A program made the position numbers and the translations under genes. 64,000 bases of DNA from Hippasteria phrygiana (lineage: Eukaryota > Echinodermata > Asteroidea > Valvatida > Goniasteridae). The stretch is taken from positions 496,001 to 560,000 of the forward strand of contig JAZGUH010000003.1 in assembly GCA_037893225.1 (NCBI GenBank), read 5' to 3'. Shown piece after piece: positions 10,012 to 20,869 of this stretch. Each line of letters begins with the position of its first letter. The stretch's first letter is position 1. The notes beneath the pieces are model-generated. The model worked only from the letters and a program-made list of their open reading frames with translations. It searched no databases and was not told where the DNA came from.

Positions 10012-10217
10012 TTAGCCTTTTAGAGGTATGGCGGACACAATAGGAGGGCGCTATTTGATTTGGGTAAACCTTTTGTTAGACTGGTTCCCGGTCCCTACAT
10101 TGTCCTTCGGATGTATATGCGGACCGGGAACCAGTCTAACCTTTTGTATGGCACAAAAGGTTTACCCAAATCAAATAGCGCCCTCCTATTGTGTCCGCCA
10201 TACCTCTAAAAGGCTAA
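10012..10217. mobile_element. Near-perfect 206-bp hairpin MITE
   Basis: TTAGCCTTTTAGAGGTATGG at the left is exactly mirrored by ...CCATACCTCTAAAAGGCTAA at the right, and pairing continues through GGGCGCTATTTGATTTGGGT to the middle. The inner ends GTTAGACTGGTTCCCGGTCC / GGACCGGGAACCAGTCTAAC form a second inverted pair offset by 13 bases. The same TAGACTGGTTCCCGGTCC-type end appears at 62249-62577, so two families may be nested. The arms are so alike that insertion must be recent. Confidence 0.85.
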
Positions 10218-10679
10218 CGCTTGTGTATGCCCACATGTCTGTTTCTTGTACCACTGTAATTTGCCTTTATTTTGAAACGTAAGGCCAGCTAATATTGTTG
10301 ATTTGTATATAAAAAAGGGACACATTGCCTTCAAAAGTCATGAAATGTTGCTGTTTGGAAATGTTCCTTATCTTTTATAAGAGTTGTTCATGCAAAAAAA
10401 CACGTATAATGTGTTGTAATTAGTGAGTAGTGATTACAAAACAAAACAATTGCCGCTGACCCCTGACATCTGACCCGCGAAACATAGACTTATTTCCAGT
10501 AGTAAATACCACCTTCTAAATAATGCGAAAAATACGCTGTAATAAGAGTCTTTAGGCTGGCGCCAGTGGCCTTGTGAACCTATCATCAGATGATCGCCAG
10601 GTACAATTCTCTACCTCGCGACACATATCGCCAGTGCTGCGCGCCGTGCCACAGTATAATACATCAAAATGGATCAACA

Positions 10680-10930
10680 GAACGTACTTCAACCAGATGC
10701 GACTGGAAATACGACTGGTGAACACGGTCCGCCATTTTGTGGAGTCAACAATTTGGTTCTACAAAATGGCGGACCGTTATTTGTCACGAAATTAAACAAA
10801 AACCACGCAATTTGAAGGGATAGTTATGTGAATCTTTATATTCTACTTAATTTAAAAAAGCTTCCCAACCATATCCATTTCAGTTTTATAGCCCAAATCG
10901 CAAAATCCAAAGCAATGTGTCCCTTTAATC
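10680..10930. repeat. Dispersed repeat R1, copy 1 (with CCGCCATTTTGT palindrome)
   Basis: About 240 bases from ACGTACTTCAACCAGATGCG to CAATGTGTCCCTTTAAT recur almost unchanged at 56968-57215 in the same orientation. Inside, GGTCCGCCATTTTGT and its inverse ACAAAATGGCGGACC form a short hairpin (about 10726-10777). No coding evidence. Confidence 0.8.
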
Positions 10931-11700
10931 CAGTCAGTTAGCAGTTTGCAGTAGTTTAATTCATTTTCGTAAGTGTTTTTTTTTTTATTTAAAGAAAAAT
11001 ACAGTCTTCTCCAATTATCCATTGGATTGAAATTTCCAGTCACGGACAAGGCAGGTTTTAAAAAAGAATGATAATAGTGATTTCCAAGAAAAAAAGATAA
11101 GTTCGAATTTTCCGACCATCCGGCAGATGGAAAGGGCCTAAGACTTCGCATACGCTTTTCGCGGAAAAGCGGGCTACAACTTGAGAACCACGGGCATGAA
11201 AAAATTGCCCCGATACAAAATTAAAACGGGGCGGGGGGGGGGGGGGGGGGGGGGGGGTCAACTGCTCTTCGGACTGTATTTTTAACTGTTTCCAAGTTTT
11301 AGAATTCAAAGCGCCGCCACTTCACTGCCGTAACACCCCCCTCCCCCATTTTATTTTTATTTTTCTATTTTCAAGATGGCCCCCATTTGTTTTTTTTTCC
11401 GACAACCGTAGGATTTTCAACTGTTCAAAAACACAAAAATGAAAGAGACATTTTGAACAAGAGAATTGGACATAATTAGGCCTACAGTGGTTTTAATAGT
11501 TTTAGTAAGTTCTGACTCGCAAGTATTTTTTTTCCCGATAGATCGGTTGACATTTTGGGTGTTTTTTTTTTTCGCCTCTTTTTCCACTGGGTAAAAAAAA
11601 AATTAAGTGGGTTTTTTATCTAAAAAATTAACTTTTCCAGCATTATTCGTTTGTATGAAATCCATTGAATTGAACTTTTCAGCCAGAGCGCGGATAATTA
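10931..11700. other. Intergenic DNA with a 25-base G run
   Basis: A pure G25 tract occurs at 11233-11257, with shorter C and T runs nearby. No gene or transposon ends recognised. Confidence 0.6.
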
Positions 11701-11727
11701 TAAGAGGATCAGGAAGGCAATGACACA

Positions 11728-11905
11728 TGTGGCCCTTTACGAAACGAGGCTAGAGGCTTCAGGCTACGGGCTAGGCTCGGGCTAGGCTCGGGCTCGGCTT
11801 GGCCCAGGCTTCAACGCAAAACAAAATGGCAGCCAAAACGTTTCGTACGCTCAGGCTTCGGGAGGCTTCGGGAGGCTTCGGTTGACGGTGGCTTCGCGAT
11901 TCGGT
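11728..11905. repeat. GGCTTCGG-rich terminal-repeat segment (left member of an inverted pair)
   Basis: GTGGCCCTTTACGAAACGAG plus GCTAGAGGCTT starts a stretch of repeated GGCTTCGGGA and GGCTCGGGCTA. An inverted relative lies at 16215-16393, whose right edge reads CGTTTCGTAAAGG..GGGCCAC. The pair could be the two ends of one 4.66-kb element or two separate MITEs. No transposase is seen between them. Confidence 0.6.
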
Positions 11906-14900
11906 TATCGGCTCGGCGTCAATGGTAAACTGAAAAAAAATACTCGTGCGTAAATGAGTGTATTGATTTTTATCTCATGCAATTTTACTGAATTTGTTCC
12001 AAATATAACTTCACTAATCAACAAGGTTGCTGAGAATTTTCTGTTTTCTTCGGTGGTTATTACATTTATTTTAATAAGTGGGATTTTGGGGGAGGGGGCG
12101 GTTGAAGTGGGTTTGGTGAAGCATGGAGGAAGGATATAAAAATATCCTTCCTCCATGGGTAAAGTGAGGTGCATGCTTCTAGATTTGTTTAAAATTTATT
12201 TCTAAAAATGTCTTGGAGGTGGGGTGCTTGCGTTTCAGTAAATCGAAGCATTTTCAGGACCACTTTGAAGTACCAACATGTAATACACAACCCTCGTAAT
12301 AACCCATACTGTCCATCCCCACCAAGAATTATAAGTTAAATGCATGTTTAGTTAAAGGCAATTTGCAGTAATTAACTGCAAACTCATAACAGCAAATCAG
12401 TACCAATAAAATACTCAATACCAAACTCAATTGGGTTTCTCGACTTTTAAATTAAAGGAATTTTATTCAATAAGATTTCAAATTATAATTTAATGTGTTT
12501 TCAATTTTATATTTAATATAATTTAACTATACAGGGTGTTTGACTATAGTATATGCCACTTTAATTTACAATGCAATACAAATTGAAATGATTTTATCAA
12601 TAAAATATATGTTCTTTTTAAAGCAAGACTTCATTATGAGGTAACTCATAAAACATGAAAAATGTAAATATAATTTAAAATCAATATATTATGTACCTTC
12701 TTAACATTGTTGGTCATTTATGAAAGATTAGGAAAGGTGTTCCAATAAAAAATAGTGTTTTTGCTGTACGTTTATAATTAGAAATGAGAATATAAATGGG
12801 TAACGTATGGGTCCAAAGTGTGATGTGGGATAGATTTTGACAACTTGAAAACCTTAATTAAATCTAACTGAAGCTGTAAGACCATATTTCTATCTTCTAT
12901 TCATTATTTAATATAAGTACTCCATTCATTCTTGAATTTGAGGATGCTTTTAACAAGTTTAAAATGACCAATAAAACAGGCACAGAAAATTCATCAATGT
13001 GAGGAACACCAATCCAAATCAGTAGAGGTGAAGTTTTTACAAGATTTTTTTTACTTTAGAACAAACAAGACAAAAACATAAATATGCCAATTACGCAAAA
13101 TAATGATTGAGTCAAAATTAACCGCTGAATAGATATCAAATAGAGGGGCACAACCATCACACTGTAAACTGTTTAGGCAAAAAAAATAGTTCTGCTTCCG
13201 GTTACCCTACACTACCCTACCCTATTTTAATGGCCCCAATTTTTTCGGGGAAAAAGAGAAAAAAACAAAAACAAAACACATAAATGCTTTAAATACTACC
13301 TTTAAACCTCGACTACATGTAGACACCTACATATTCTCAGCACACAAAAATTGCCCAAAAAAAATTTCCCTACCTACCTACCTACCTACCTACATACCTA
13401 CTCACCTACATGTACCTACCCTATTATTAAATGCCATGTATTAAATCGGAAGAACTATTTTTTGTTGTTGGCCTTAAATGCACATTTGACCATTCGGGTA
13501 GCATTAGCAATGACTGTTGTTTTAATACTTGTTGGGCAGGTAGTTTGCTTTCCTGGAGAAAGAGGGCATAAGTTAAAGGGTGCATCCAGAATTTCAAAAT
13601 TAAATGGCTTATCAGAGGTAACAGGGGTGGGAAAAAAGAGTACCACAAACTTAAAGAATGACCCTTTATATTAACTGTTGCTGTGATCTAGTGGGACACC
13701 CCCGCCCCATTCCAAAAGTGGGGGATAATAATTCCCCTAGATCTACACCATTGAACTTGTGCTGCACTATCAGTCCTTATAGTTGCTAAAATGTAAACAA
13801 TTATGTTGTCTGCCTTCAGATATTCATGTTAACTTGCCTTTTTGAGCCAGGCTTTCTATAAAAGTACTCACTTTCAGTCCCTCTGATATTCTTTTGCTTA
13901 ATTTTCCAACAATACAAAAATTAAAAGGGTGTGCCAACCATGCAAGTGTTAGTTTGTTGTTGTTTTTTCAACAATAAATGAAAATGGTCACTGCAAACAT
14001 ACATAGAAATAGGATCCGTCTTTGAGTTCAGATTTCCAAGGACTTGAGAATGAGCTGCTGGCTTCACTATTACTTGTGCCATTTCTACTTGGAGCATGAA
14101 GTGGTGCCACTGCAACCCAACTACCTTATCCATACCCTCATACAACTGCAAGCCAGAAGGACAGCTGTGGTGCCTGGTTTAGGACTCTTGGTTCCTGTTA
14201 ACAACAGATACAAGTGAATTATTTATTATCACAAACTAAACAATGCAATATTTGCTGCTAAAATGAAAACTGAATCCATGGCTGTTTTTGCTCGGTCTGG
14301 ATTTTTAATCTCTGCCTACTTGCAACAAAAATATAATCATTGCCCTTTCCAAAAAGCAACAAAATAAATGTACAATGTATTAAACTACCTTAACTTAACT
14401 CCCTGGAATATGTGTAAAATTGTATTAAAATGTGAGAATTTTGGATTTTTTTGTTAATTCAAAGATTTTTCATCCATGATATCCACAAAAAGGGAAACAC
14501 TTTTTGACACAAGTCAAATGATGCCGATGAATCAGTACCTGCAATAGCTATTTCTTCTTCTTATTATTTTTGTTTTGTTTTCTTGTTTTTTTTGTTTTTT
14601 GGGGGGGAGGGGAAGAAATTGTCAGCATGATAGCATTCATTTGTACATAAGCATATAACTTAGTAGTGGGTTTATGCTTCATTTGAAAGCCTGTTAAGTT
14701 TTTTCTTCACATGTAAAATTACGTTAACTACAAATATGTAATAATGTGACACAACAAAATTATGTACCTGTGATGTATAGCCCTGTCCATCGCCCAAATT
14801 CTGAAGTATTGACCGTATCCACTTCAAAGTCCAATAAATTACCCCGTTCCTAAAGAATTTTTTTGAAAGAGAGAAAGTAAACTCATTTAAGACAGAAGTT

Positions 14901-15250
14901 AGAACTTAGCCTTTTGTTTTGAACAGATCTGATTTGAGTCTATCTCTTTTAACTCCACCCTTCAGCATTCAAATGTCACTGAACACACAATCCTAACTCT
15001 GCCTCTTGTGTCAGTAATCTCGGATGTACATGTAGGAATTGGATTTCGGCAAAACGAGCAGCAGATAGGTCTACTGTTCTAGATGCAACTTACTATGTAG
15101 GATAGCTCTTAAACTGAACAAATCGTTTTTCCTCTAATAACTCAAGCTCTGTCTCACTACTGCATTCGGAACTCTAGGTGACGCAACAGTGAGTTGGTGT
15201 AGGACCTCAGACCATGCATAGCCCAGCGACCGGATTCCCCTATCCACAAT
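11906..15250. other. Intergenic AT-rich DNA, no gene recognised
   Basis: Contains a (CTAC)n-type microsatellite (13368-13420), T-rich stretches and an imperfect pair ATATCCTTCCTCCATG near 12122-12160. No conserved coding motif on either strand, and no long open frame with protein-like composition. Confidence 0.55.
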
Positions 15251-15254
15251 GCAT

Positions 15255-15395
15255 GTGTTCAGCGCAATCTGGAGCCTTGCGCAAGTTTATTGTACTCCCT
15301 CCTGAGTTCTTATCCCTATGAATGGATTTCATATCCCTATGAATGGATTTCATTTAAATACAATAAACCTGCGCAAGACTCCAGATTACGCTGGC
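15255..15395. mobile_element. Hairpin MITE
   Basis: AGCGCAATCTGGAGCCTTGC plus GCAAGTTTATTGTA is mirrored by TACAATAAACCTGCGC plus AAGACTCCAGATTACGCT, with about 60 bases between that contain a 21-base direct repeat (TATCCCTATGAATGGATTTC). A larger inverted pair surrounds the next 550 bases: ATGGCGATTGTGTA at 15407 and TACACAATCGCCAT at about 15931-15948. Confidence 0.65.
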
Positions 15396-16214
15396 TCTAC
15401 CCAAACATGGCGATTGTGTATAGACTGTAGTGTAGGGCCCCCTCTTTAGTTTGATCAAATTAGAGTCAAGGTTTTTTTTTCTCTTTCTAAAATGACTTTT
15501 TCAACCTAAATACAGGAGACTTATCTTACTTCTATTTACATCGTTTTGGGGAAGTTTGAACAGTTTATTGGGGTAAAAAATGCAATTTTCTTACGCGCTT
15601 TACGGCAGTTGCCATGTGAATCAACGCGGTTTTGCGTGTTTACTGTGCGTCGCGGTGGTCGCCATCTTTATTTTCGCGTTTTGTCGTCTTCATCGATCGT
15701 CGCTTTACCCCAAAATTTCCCTCAAAAACTAGATTCCCTGCCCTTTATCTACGGCATACCTGTTGGTTTGTAAATGTCGCTGACTAGTTTGGCAATTCCA
15801 ATAACCTAAAAGTAGATTTGTTTCCTATATAGCATGTATAAATAGGGAACAGGGCCCTACACTTAACACACGTTACTACACTAGTACTGTAGTACTAACA
15901 AAGTTAGTACTTGTTAGTACTAGTACTAGTACTACACAATCGCCATTATGATGAAGTTGATGAACTTGTCCTTGAACAAAAACAACCGAGTTGTATCCCA
16001 AAATTACTTACACTGAAATTTCGCTTTGCCTGGCTCAGCTCCGCTGGCCCCAAGTTGTCCCATCTCCGTCAGAATCATTTATGTTGGCACACAAGGTGAA
16101 AATAAAAGCGAGATGCCGCACAACGGCCGTACTATTCTACCACACCACTGTTCTTTTTCGTTTCCAAGATGGCGATTCGCTGAAAGTTTTTTACACTGAC
16201 GTCATCAAGCCCGT

Positions 16215-16393
16215 GTGCAGCCCCACTTCGGTAGGCTAGATAAGGCTTCGGATTTTGGCCCAAAACGGAGCCTCGGGCTTCATCACCTAGCCCAAGCTCG
16301 TCATTTCGTATGAGGCTTCAAAATGGCAGCCGCAAAAACGTAGCCCAAGCCTAGCCTCTAGCTTCGTTTCGTAAAGGAAAGGGCCACAGCCAG
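16215..16393. repeat. GGCTTCGG-type terminal-repeat segment (right member), next to SMIM30
   Basis: Inverted relative of 11728-11905. It ends about 250 bases before the SMIM30 start codon and so bounds the space available for that gene's promoter and 5'UTR. Confidence 0.6.
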
Positions 16394-16640
16394 CCATATA
16401 CGCAGACTACGCTGGTAATCAGTAACCTGAAGCACATATAATTGGGAGCGACAAAAGTACCAGTTCCTTTTTTTTCGTCAGGGTCACGAGTTTCGTCAGT
16501 ATGGCATAATGCACTCAATTACTATAGTGGTTGTAGTGTGGTAGAACCCGGTGTACCAGACTCCCTCATTTATCGTGCAACAGTGGCATTGTGCACTCTA
16601 GCTACACAGTCGCATCGCTAAAGACAAAAACTCATCAAAA
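16394..16640 (+). promoter_or_regulatory. SMIM30 promoter/5'UTR region
   Basis: Unique, non-repetitive sequence between the flanking repeat and the SMIM30 ATG. The start-codon context is ATCAAAAATGG (A at -3, G at +4), close to the animal consensus. No TATA box is clear. The exact transcription start is unknown. Confidence 0.4.
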
Positions 16641-16817
16641 ATGGCTGATGGCTGGCAAATTATTCTCTTTTGTATGGCCGTGTGCCTGCCCGTCGTCTCT
16701 GCATTCGATGCAGGGGATGCCATAGCCCTTATCTTTGGGCTGATCTTCGGCATTCTCGGGATATGTGCATGCCTGGGGTGCTACGCTCGCAGGAGATCAT
16801 CCGGTGGCAATTTGTAA
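16641..16817 (+). CDS. SMIM30: Small integral membrane protein 30 (SMIM30) ortholog, 58 aa
   Basis: A short single-exon ORF (ATG 16641, TAA 16815-16817). Residues 6-21 (QIILFCMAVCLPVVSA) look like a signal peptide or first hydrophobic segment. DAGDAIAL (23-30) is followed by a transmembrane stretch (about 29-48) ending in ICACLGCYARRR (41-52), then a short polar tail. The human micropeptide SMIM30 is, from memory, 59 residues with the same order: hydrophobic leader ending PVVEA, EAGDAIAL, a hydrophobic run, GICACLGVYARKR and a short tail. The block EAGDAIAL...GICACLG...YAR+R is distinctive enough to call orthology. In mammals the protein sits in ER/endomembranes and was long taken for a noncoding RNA (LINC00998). 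Kozak context is good. Alternative: an unrelated two-segment micropeptide, unlikely given the matches. Confidence 0.9.
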   Translation: MADGWQIILFCMAVCLPVVSAFDAGDAIALIFGLIFGILGICACLGCYARRRSSGGNL

Positions 16818-17285
16818 CGCATTGTGAGGCTTGAGCAATGGGAAAGGAGGCGTGACCCACCCATTCATGGGGTGGGTTACTGGGCTGTAAAATGAACCTT
16901 ATTTGATGAACTTGAAAAGTGCACGCAGAATGGAGAACTTTGCATCCGTGAGGACTGTAGCTTTTAATATTTAGCACGCTGTATTTTCAAGTCATCAGAA
17001 GAACATTTGTACGGCGTACGCAGTACTTGTTTAATACGAACTGAATGAAAAATTGATTGGATAATTTTTGTGATCCGAGAGATGCAGATCAAGAAAAGGG
17101 ATAACAACTGTGCAGTGTAATTTTTGAACTGGACTTTTGAACAGAATCAACCAAGACAAACATGAATCGTTAAGGAGCGTTTCATCACAACACAAGCAAG
17201 GGAAACGTCCCAGTTTGGAAGGCAGCCAGATCATCGTAAACCAATGAACACGTCATGAAAATAAAAAAATAAAAATTGTTCTGCA
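16818..17285 (+). other. SMIM30 3'UTR with AATAAA signals
   Basis: Unique sequence follows the stop codon. AATAAA occurs at 17260-17265 and 17268-17273, followed by a T/G-containing stretch, so a transcript end near 17285-17300 is likely. The open frames on either strand across this region have no recognisable protein features. Confidence 0.6.
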
Positions 17286-17930
17286 AATTTCTGACGTTGA
17301 TGGCATCCTCATAATCCTCAACTGGCTGGTTCGGGACTTGGACTTTTTAACCCCTCGCGTATGGATGATGCCAAATGGCGCCAAAAAAAACAGTGGCACC
17401 ATTGTTGGATTATTGTGTATGTTACGCTTGACTGCACAAGCACATTGTGGCCGTTTCGCTTGGCTGCACAGGCTGCCCCAGCACCCCGATGCCTCACTAC
17501 GATAACCGTACTCAAGGGGTTAACAATGACATCAAATAACACCTCGACCAACTTCGAGATCGTCTGAAAATGAAATGAAAGGAGATCAGGGCTTTCATGT
17601 CGAGTTAATAAGAACAGGGATTCCTAGCCCCAGATGTTCACAATTAAATCTGTATCTGTGGAGATGGTAACCAGCAAGGGATTTTCACCGGGTGATCACT
17701 CGCAACTTTCCAGTCTTCTCTCCAAATTTGTCAAGTGCCACCACTTCTTCCAAACTTTTGTAGTACCATGGACCTGTCTGGTGTAATTCATGCATGAATG
17801 GTAAACCTCCCCATCAGCAATTGTGTCTTTCGAGTTTGTTGCCAACCGATGGCCCACTCCAAGCTACACCAGGACTGCAGCGATTCTACTACAGATGCAG
17901 TGTGAAGTTCATTTTTCACTTGTTGGTTAT
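17286..17930. other. Intergenic, nothing recognised
   Basis: No gene, no clear repeat ends. Confidence 0.5.
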
Positions 17931-17931
17931 G

Positions 17932-18158
17932 GTAATAAGCCAGTTCGGTATTTCAACTGCGCATGCACAATGACATAGTTATCCCGAATGACCCGTGACC
18001 TAACGCGCGTTTATTTATGAATGTGCAAGGTGGTTGCACAACGTGCACCTTTTAAATTCAATCAGAATAGGCGTTCGCGTAACATCGGGTGGCATTGCGT
18101 CAGCAATTTTATCCCGAATAACCTTTGACCTTTGAGATAACGAACTAGCTTATTGGTA
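17932..18158. mobile_element. Probable MITE
   Basis: AATAAGCCAGTTCGGTATTTCAA at the left is imperfectly mirrored by TTGAGATAACGAACTAGCTTATT at the right. Inside, ATCCCGAATGACCCGTGACC and ATCCCGAATAACCTTTGACC form a direct repeat. No coding capacity. Confidence 0.55.
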
Positions 18159-18351
18159 CTTGAGGGACTGCCACAGTACATTGCCTCACACCCTGACTGG
18201 ACCGTCTCATTTGAACTTTCTTGTGGTATTTGGGACATGGCTGCGCGTGTGTGTTGTAGTTGAAAGCATTTGATTTAAATGTTCACAGAAATCCAGATAT
18301 GAAAATGAATGTGAAATAAATACGAATATGGAATAAAAAGAATATGAAAAC

Positions 18352-18971
18352 TAGGGGTGTGCATTTACGGGTAGTAAAAGAACCGGGTACCTGATTGAAA
18401 AAAAATACGGGTACCCGGGTACCCGTTAAAGAAACCCAATCCAAAACTTCCAATCCTGGAAGTTGTAATAATGTCTTTCTCTGAGATTGAAAAGTCTGAT
18501 TTCAGACAAAAGTCTGAAAAATCTCATGCCTGTCTATAGTAAACCTGATCACTACTCCGCCATTACATGTACATGTTCCGGCACGTGCATGTGCCGGCAT
18601 ATCATAAAAGACAGAAGCTTTATACAGTTGTATTTATAGTGGCATGAGGCATGCTATTACACATGTATGTCTCGTCAAGGCTCTTTATCCATACCCAGAC
18701 TACAAAAAGCACAACCGGTAAATTCCCTTTATTGTCAATATTCGTGAGCGTCATAAACATGAAATCTGTGCTGGTTTCCCATGTAGGCCTAGTCTTGTGT
18801 TAATTTTGAAAATTCCCGACAAATAACATTTGAAACCTTTCCTTTTTCATTTTCTGGGAAGTTACTATGCTATAATGTAAAGTTGTACGGGTACTCGATT
18901 CCATTATCTGGAACCGGTTCCTGACATGAACGGTCGGGTACTCGGGTACCCGGTTCTGATGCACACCCCTA
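18352..18971. mobile_element. hAT-type non-autonomous element with exact 8-bp target duplication
   Basis: Ends TAGGGGTGTGCAT and ATGCACACCCCTA are exact inverses, and ATGAAAAC flanks both sides (18344-18351 and 18972-18979). An 8-bp duplication with this kind of end is the hAT signature. The 620-base body carries inverted GGTACCCG-rich blocks near both ends (GGGTACCCGGGTACCCG at about 18408-18425; GGGTACTCGGGTACCCGG near 18935-18955). No transposase. Confidence 0.9.
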
Positions 18972-19324
18972 ATGAAAACTGCTGCAAAGTTTTGACTGGA
19001 TTGACCTGAAATATAAAATAATCAACAAAATTAGCTGGCCTAACGTTTCCAACTTAAGCAAGTTTGTTCTTGAAGGCAAATGACTGAAAGAAATTGAAGT
19101 AGACCCAAAAAAAGCCATACCTGTAAATGGTACTGAAAGCGTGATGACTTAAAAAAAGAAAAATAATTGTGAAAGTAATTTTTCAAGACAGGACAGAAAA
19201 CTTATGGGCTGTGCGCCAACCCACAGAAAATACCCTTTTTGGCTTTGGTGTCATGGATGGTAAAAACAGTTTGCCATGTCCCTACACACATACACTGGGG
19301 TTTGTACACTACTCCATGCATCAG

Positions 19325-19722
19325 GGGCGGAAATATTTTACTTTAATACCCCTACCAAAATCGGTCAAGAACAGCAAAATATTGGAAAATAACCAACCCT
19401 CCTTGATAACAACTGTCTAAATCTATGGCACAAACTGTTATTTCAAGATTTATGTCGGCAAAATCTGGAAAAAATGAGGCAGAAATCAATATGTATGTGA
19501 ATACTTTGAGTGACTATACAGGTACATGTACCAAGAACATTTATCACAGAAAACACAAACTTTCTTCCCCTATATTGCACTAAAAACTCCAAACTAAATT
19601 CTCAAAATTAAAGGTTGTGCCAAGTGTTTATGCAATTCTGAACACAAATGGATGGTTATTTTCTAAGATTTGCTGTTCCTTACCAATTTTGGCGGGGGGG
19701 TATTAAAGTAAAATCTTTCCAT
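19325..19722. mobile_element. MITE family A, copy 2 (uninterrupted)
   Basis: Inverted relative of 7365-7890. ACTTTAATACCCCTACCAAA at the left matches ACCAATTTTGGCGGGGGGGTATTAAAGT at the right in inverse. The interior TTTATGCAATTCTGAACACA corresponds to the complement in copy 1. This copy shows the empty site at which the TTAA element sits in copy 1. Confidence 0.8.
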
Positions 19723-20640
19723 TTATTGTTTCAAAACCATTTATGGCATGTTTTCTATTTTGATTTCTGTGGACCTTTGTCACATCCTATTGAGCTGTCG
19801 TATTTACCTTGATACTCTCTCGTAGATTTGTTTCTTTTGTGTATGGCATGATTTAAAAAAAAGCAAGGAAAAATGCTAGTTGATTACTGTATTACCTAAT
19901 GATATATTTTAATCCTGGACATGGTTTGAAATCATGATGAAAAAAGATCTGAAACCAAGTTGCAGATTTCTGTATATGAAATTGCATGTAACATATTGTT
20001 TGCCTTTAAAAAAAAAAAGTCTCCTTGCTTTTGTTGTAAACAACCCCCAACAAAATTTTCTGAAAAATACTGCTTCAGAAGAACCCTGTACACGTATAGT
20101 ACAGAATTGTTTTATCAAGTTGAATTATGTTATTGTGTTAAGAATGGTCGTCTTTATTTTCCATACAATTAACTTGCAACATTCCTAAGAATGATTTTTT
20201 GATAGGAAGCTTTTTTAGTTTTTGATCTCTTTTAATACCATTTTAGAAGTAGCATTGGGCTTGTAGACAGTTGTTCATAAAAATCCAAAGCGAGCCATTG
20301 AATAGTATCTGAATGTTGTAAATGCATACCCATTGCTTGTGAAAATTTTGCTTTGGTAGGTCAAAAATTACAATAGTTCAAGACAAACATTAGTTTCTAA
20401 AAAAAGAATGTATGTGGTTTTTATTTTCTATCTGCAAACATCTTGGCAAGCCTGGTAATTTCATTTGCATGAGTGGTTGTTATAAACTTTAATATGAAAA
20501 CTAAATTTGAAGTTTCAGGAATCAAGAGCATACATTTATTACATTATGGCTAATTTAAACAAGTATCCAAGATTTGCAAAATAATTATGTTTAGGTTAAT
20601 TGTTTTTTTTTCCAATGTATTAAAATGGTGGTTGGTATGC
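19723..20640. other. Intergenic AT-rich DNA, no gene recognised
   Basis: Several short overlapping frames around 19909-20188 are low-complexity and show no family resemblance. Confidence 0.5.
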
Positions 20641-20644
20641 ATGT

Positions 20645-20788
20645 TTAACCCTAACCCTGCCAGACGCAGCACACATGTGGTGACAGCTTGACCTTGCTGC
20701 ACTCTGCACACAAGTCAATGTGACAAAGTATGCAATCTGATGCGTCTGGCAGGGTTTCTAGCCAAAATACCCTGGAGGGTTAGGGCTG
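20645..20788. mobile_element. TTAA-flanked short MITE, copy 2 (inverted)
   Basis: Starts TTAA at 20645-20648 then CCCTAACCCTGCCAGACGCA, and ends CCTGGAGGGTTAGGG at 20785. It is the inverse of the 7728-7869 element, about 137 bases. The right TTAA has decayed to CTGA, so this copy is older. Confidence 0.8.
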
Positions 20789-20869
20789 ACGTTATACATG
20801 TAATTGTAATTGGTGTATAATCGATTTGACTGCTTCTACAAATAATAGTTGTTGATGTATGTAATCTTA

